Positions 5,660 through 6,394 of a stretch of DNA of 6,394 bases are shown here, piece by piece. Every line of letters starts with the position of its first letter. The stretch's first letter is position 1. This DNA is from Vulcanimicrobiota bacterium. Lineage in GTDB: Bacteria; Vulcanimicrobiota; Vulcanimicrobiia; Vulcanimicrobiales; Vulcanimicrobiaceae. The stretch covers positions 1-6,394 of the forward strand of contig JASHTE010000283.1 of NCBI GenBank assembly GCA_030040695.1, in the 5' to 3' direction. The notes beneath the pieces are model-generated. The model ran no database searches. It was not told the DNA's origin and was given only the letters and a program-made list of their open reading frames with translations. A program made the position numbers and the translations under genes.

Positions 5660-6394
5660 ACCGCGCATTGCGGTCGACGCGATGGGCGGCGACCACGCTC
5701 CTGAGGAAATCGTCGCCGGCGTGCTGCTCGCGGCGGCGGAGACAGACGCTGAGGTCATCCTCGTGGGCGACGAGCCGCGAGTGCGCGCGCTGCTGCATGG
5801 CGAGGCGGCGCGGCGAATTACCGTACAGCATGCGCCGGAGACGGTTCCGATGGAGCAACACGCGTCACAGGCGCTGCGCTCCGCCGACCGCACTTCGCTC
5901 GGTATCGCGATCTCACTCGTGAAGGAGGGGCGCGCCGACGCCGTCGTCTCGGCTGGAAACAGCGGCGCGTTTCTTGCGATCGCGCTGATAAAGCTGCGCA
6001 CGATCGAGGGCATAGCCCGTCCCGCTATCGCGACGGTTTGGCCGGCGCTCAACGGCCCGATGGTGCTGCTCGACTCGGGTGCGAACGTTGATTGCCGTCC
6101 CGAGTGGCTCGTGGAGTTCGGCATCATGGGCTCGGCATACGCGCGAGAGGTACTTGGCATCACAAGCCCCCGTGTCGGTATTCTCTCCGTTGGGGAGGAG
6201 CGCACGAAGGGAAATCAGCAGACGCTGGAGGCTGCGAAGCTCCTCGACGAAGCGCCGGTGCGTTTCATCGGGAACATCGAGGGCTCCGATCTCTTTCACA
6301 ACGTCGCCGACGTCGTGGTGACGGACGGGTTCGTCGGCAATGTCGTGCTCAAGGCGGGCGAGGGCGTCGCCTCCGGCCTCAGTAAGGTTTTGCG
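5652..6394 (+). CDS. plsX: Phosphate acyltransferase PlsX (3' partial)
   Basis: PlsX converts acyl-ACP and phosphate into acyl-phosphate, the acyl donor for PlsY in the first acylation of glycerol 3-phosphate; it is a peripheral membrane enzyme. The frame is open to the window end and gives 247 residues of an expected 330 or so; the C-terminus lies outside. Motifs are clear: IAVDAMGGDHAP at 6-17, VVSAGNSGAFLA (usually AGNTGA), LLDSGANVDC, GILSVGEERTKGN, FIGNIEGSDL and VVVTDGFVGNVVLKAGEG. The ATG at 5652 gives the normal short N-terminus and lies 8 bases inside fakA; only a poor ribosome-binding site precedes it, so it is probably translated by coupling to fakA. FakA and PlsX make or use the same intermediate, acyl-phosphate, which fits their tight linkage. 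Fatty acid synthesis genes (fabD, fabG, acpP) commonly follow plsX but cannot be seen here. Confidence 0.96.
   Translation, partial: MNKPRIAVDAMGGDHAPEEIVAGVLLAAAETDAEVILVGDEPRVRALLHGEAARRITVQHAPETVPMEQHASQALRSADRTSLGIAISLVKEGRADAVVSAGNSGAFLAIALIKLRTIEGIARPAIATVWPALNGPMVLLDSGANVDCRPEWLVEFGIMGSAYAREVLGITSPRVGILSVGEERTKGNQQTLEAAKLLDEAPVRFIGNIEGSDLFHNVADVVVTDGFVGNVVLKAGEGVASGLSKVL

Noticed and set aside
4892..6205. Long reverse-strand open frame (437 codons) antisense to fakA and plsX
   Set aside because: Both forward genes beneath it are unambiguous by motif, and the reverse product is Ser/Arg/Ala-rich low-complexity sequence with no recognisable motif. Long antisense frames are expected in GC-rich DNA.

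Overview
This is a gene-dense, GC-rich bacterial chromosome segment. It carries seven protein-coding genes, two of them cut by the window edges, and there is no sign of mobile DNA, CRISPR or RNA genes. The order PASTA protein - rpe - thiamine-phosphate enzyme - rpmB (reverse strand) - fakA/yloV - plsX closely follows the Bacillus order prkC - rsgA - rpe - thiN - (spoVM) - rpmB (reverse) - yloU - yloV - ... - plsX. The host is therefore probably in the Terrabacteria-like part of the bacterial tree. The GC richness, the use of thiL instead of thiN, and the missing yloU/recG/fapR argue against a typical Bacillus relative. A high-GC Firmicute or an uncultivated lineage such as Eremiobacterota/Vulcanimicrobiota would fit, but the sequence alone does not settle it.

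Layout. Positions 1-267 hold the C-terminal end of a membrane glycosyltransferase of the protein O-mannosyltransferase type. After a 31-base gap, a tightly packed forward block runs yebC (299-1048), a single-pass PASTA-domain protein without a kinase domain (1045-2133), rpe (2130-2780) and thiL (2777-3781). Each junction in this block is a 4-base ATGA or GTGA overlap, so translation is probably coupled. The block ends head-on against rpmB (3969-3778, reverse), and the two stop codons interlock in a TTAG.

Positions 3970-4114 form the only sizeable intergenic region. It separates the divergent rpmB and fakA genes and contains two perfect inverted repeats, one followed by a T-tract in the rpmB direction, plus a possible rpmB promoter. 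fakA (4115-5659) then overlaps plsX (5652 to beyond the window) by 8 bases.

Functionally the window mixes translation (YebC, ribosomal protein L28), cell-envelope sensing or anchoring (PASTA protein, possibly the glycosyltransferase), the pentose phosphate pathway (Rpe), thiamine diphosphate synthesis (ThiL) and acyl-phosphate/phospholipid metabolism (FakA and PlsX). The clearest functional pairing is FakA-PlsX: both handle acyl-phosphate, and here they are directly overlapping genes. I do not see an obviously new multi-gene system. The points worth a second look are the kinase-less PASTA protein in the prkC position, the thiL-for-thiN swap, the fakA-plsX fusion of the locus, and the structured rpmB leader.
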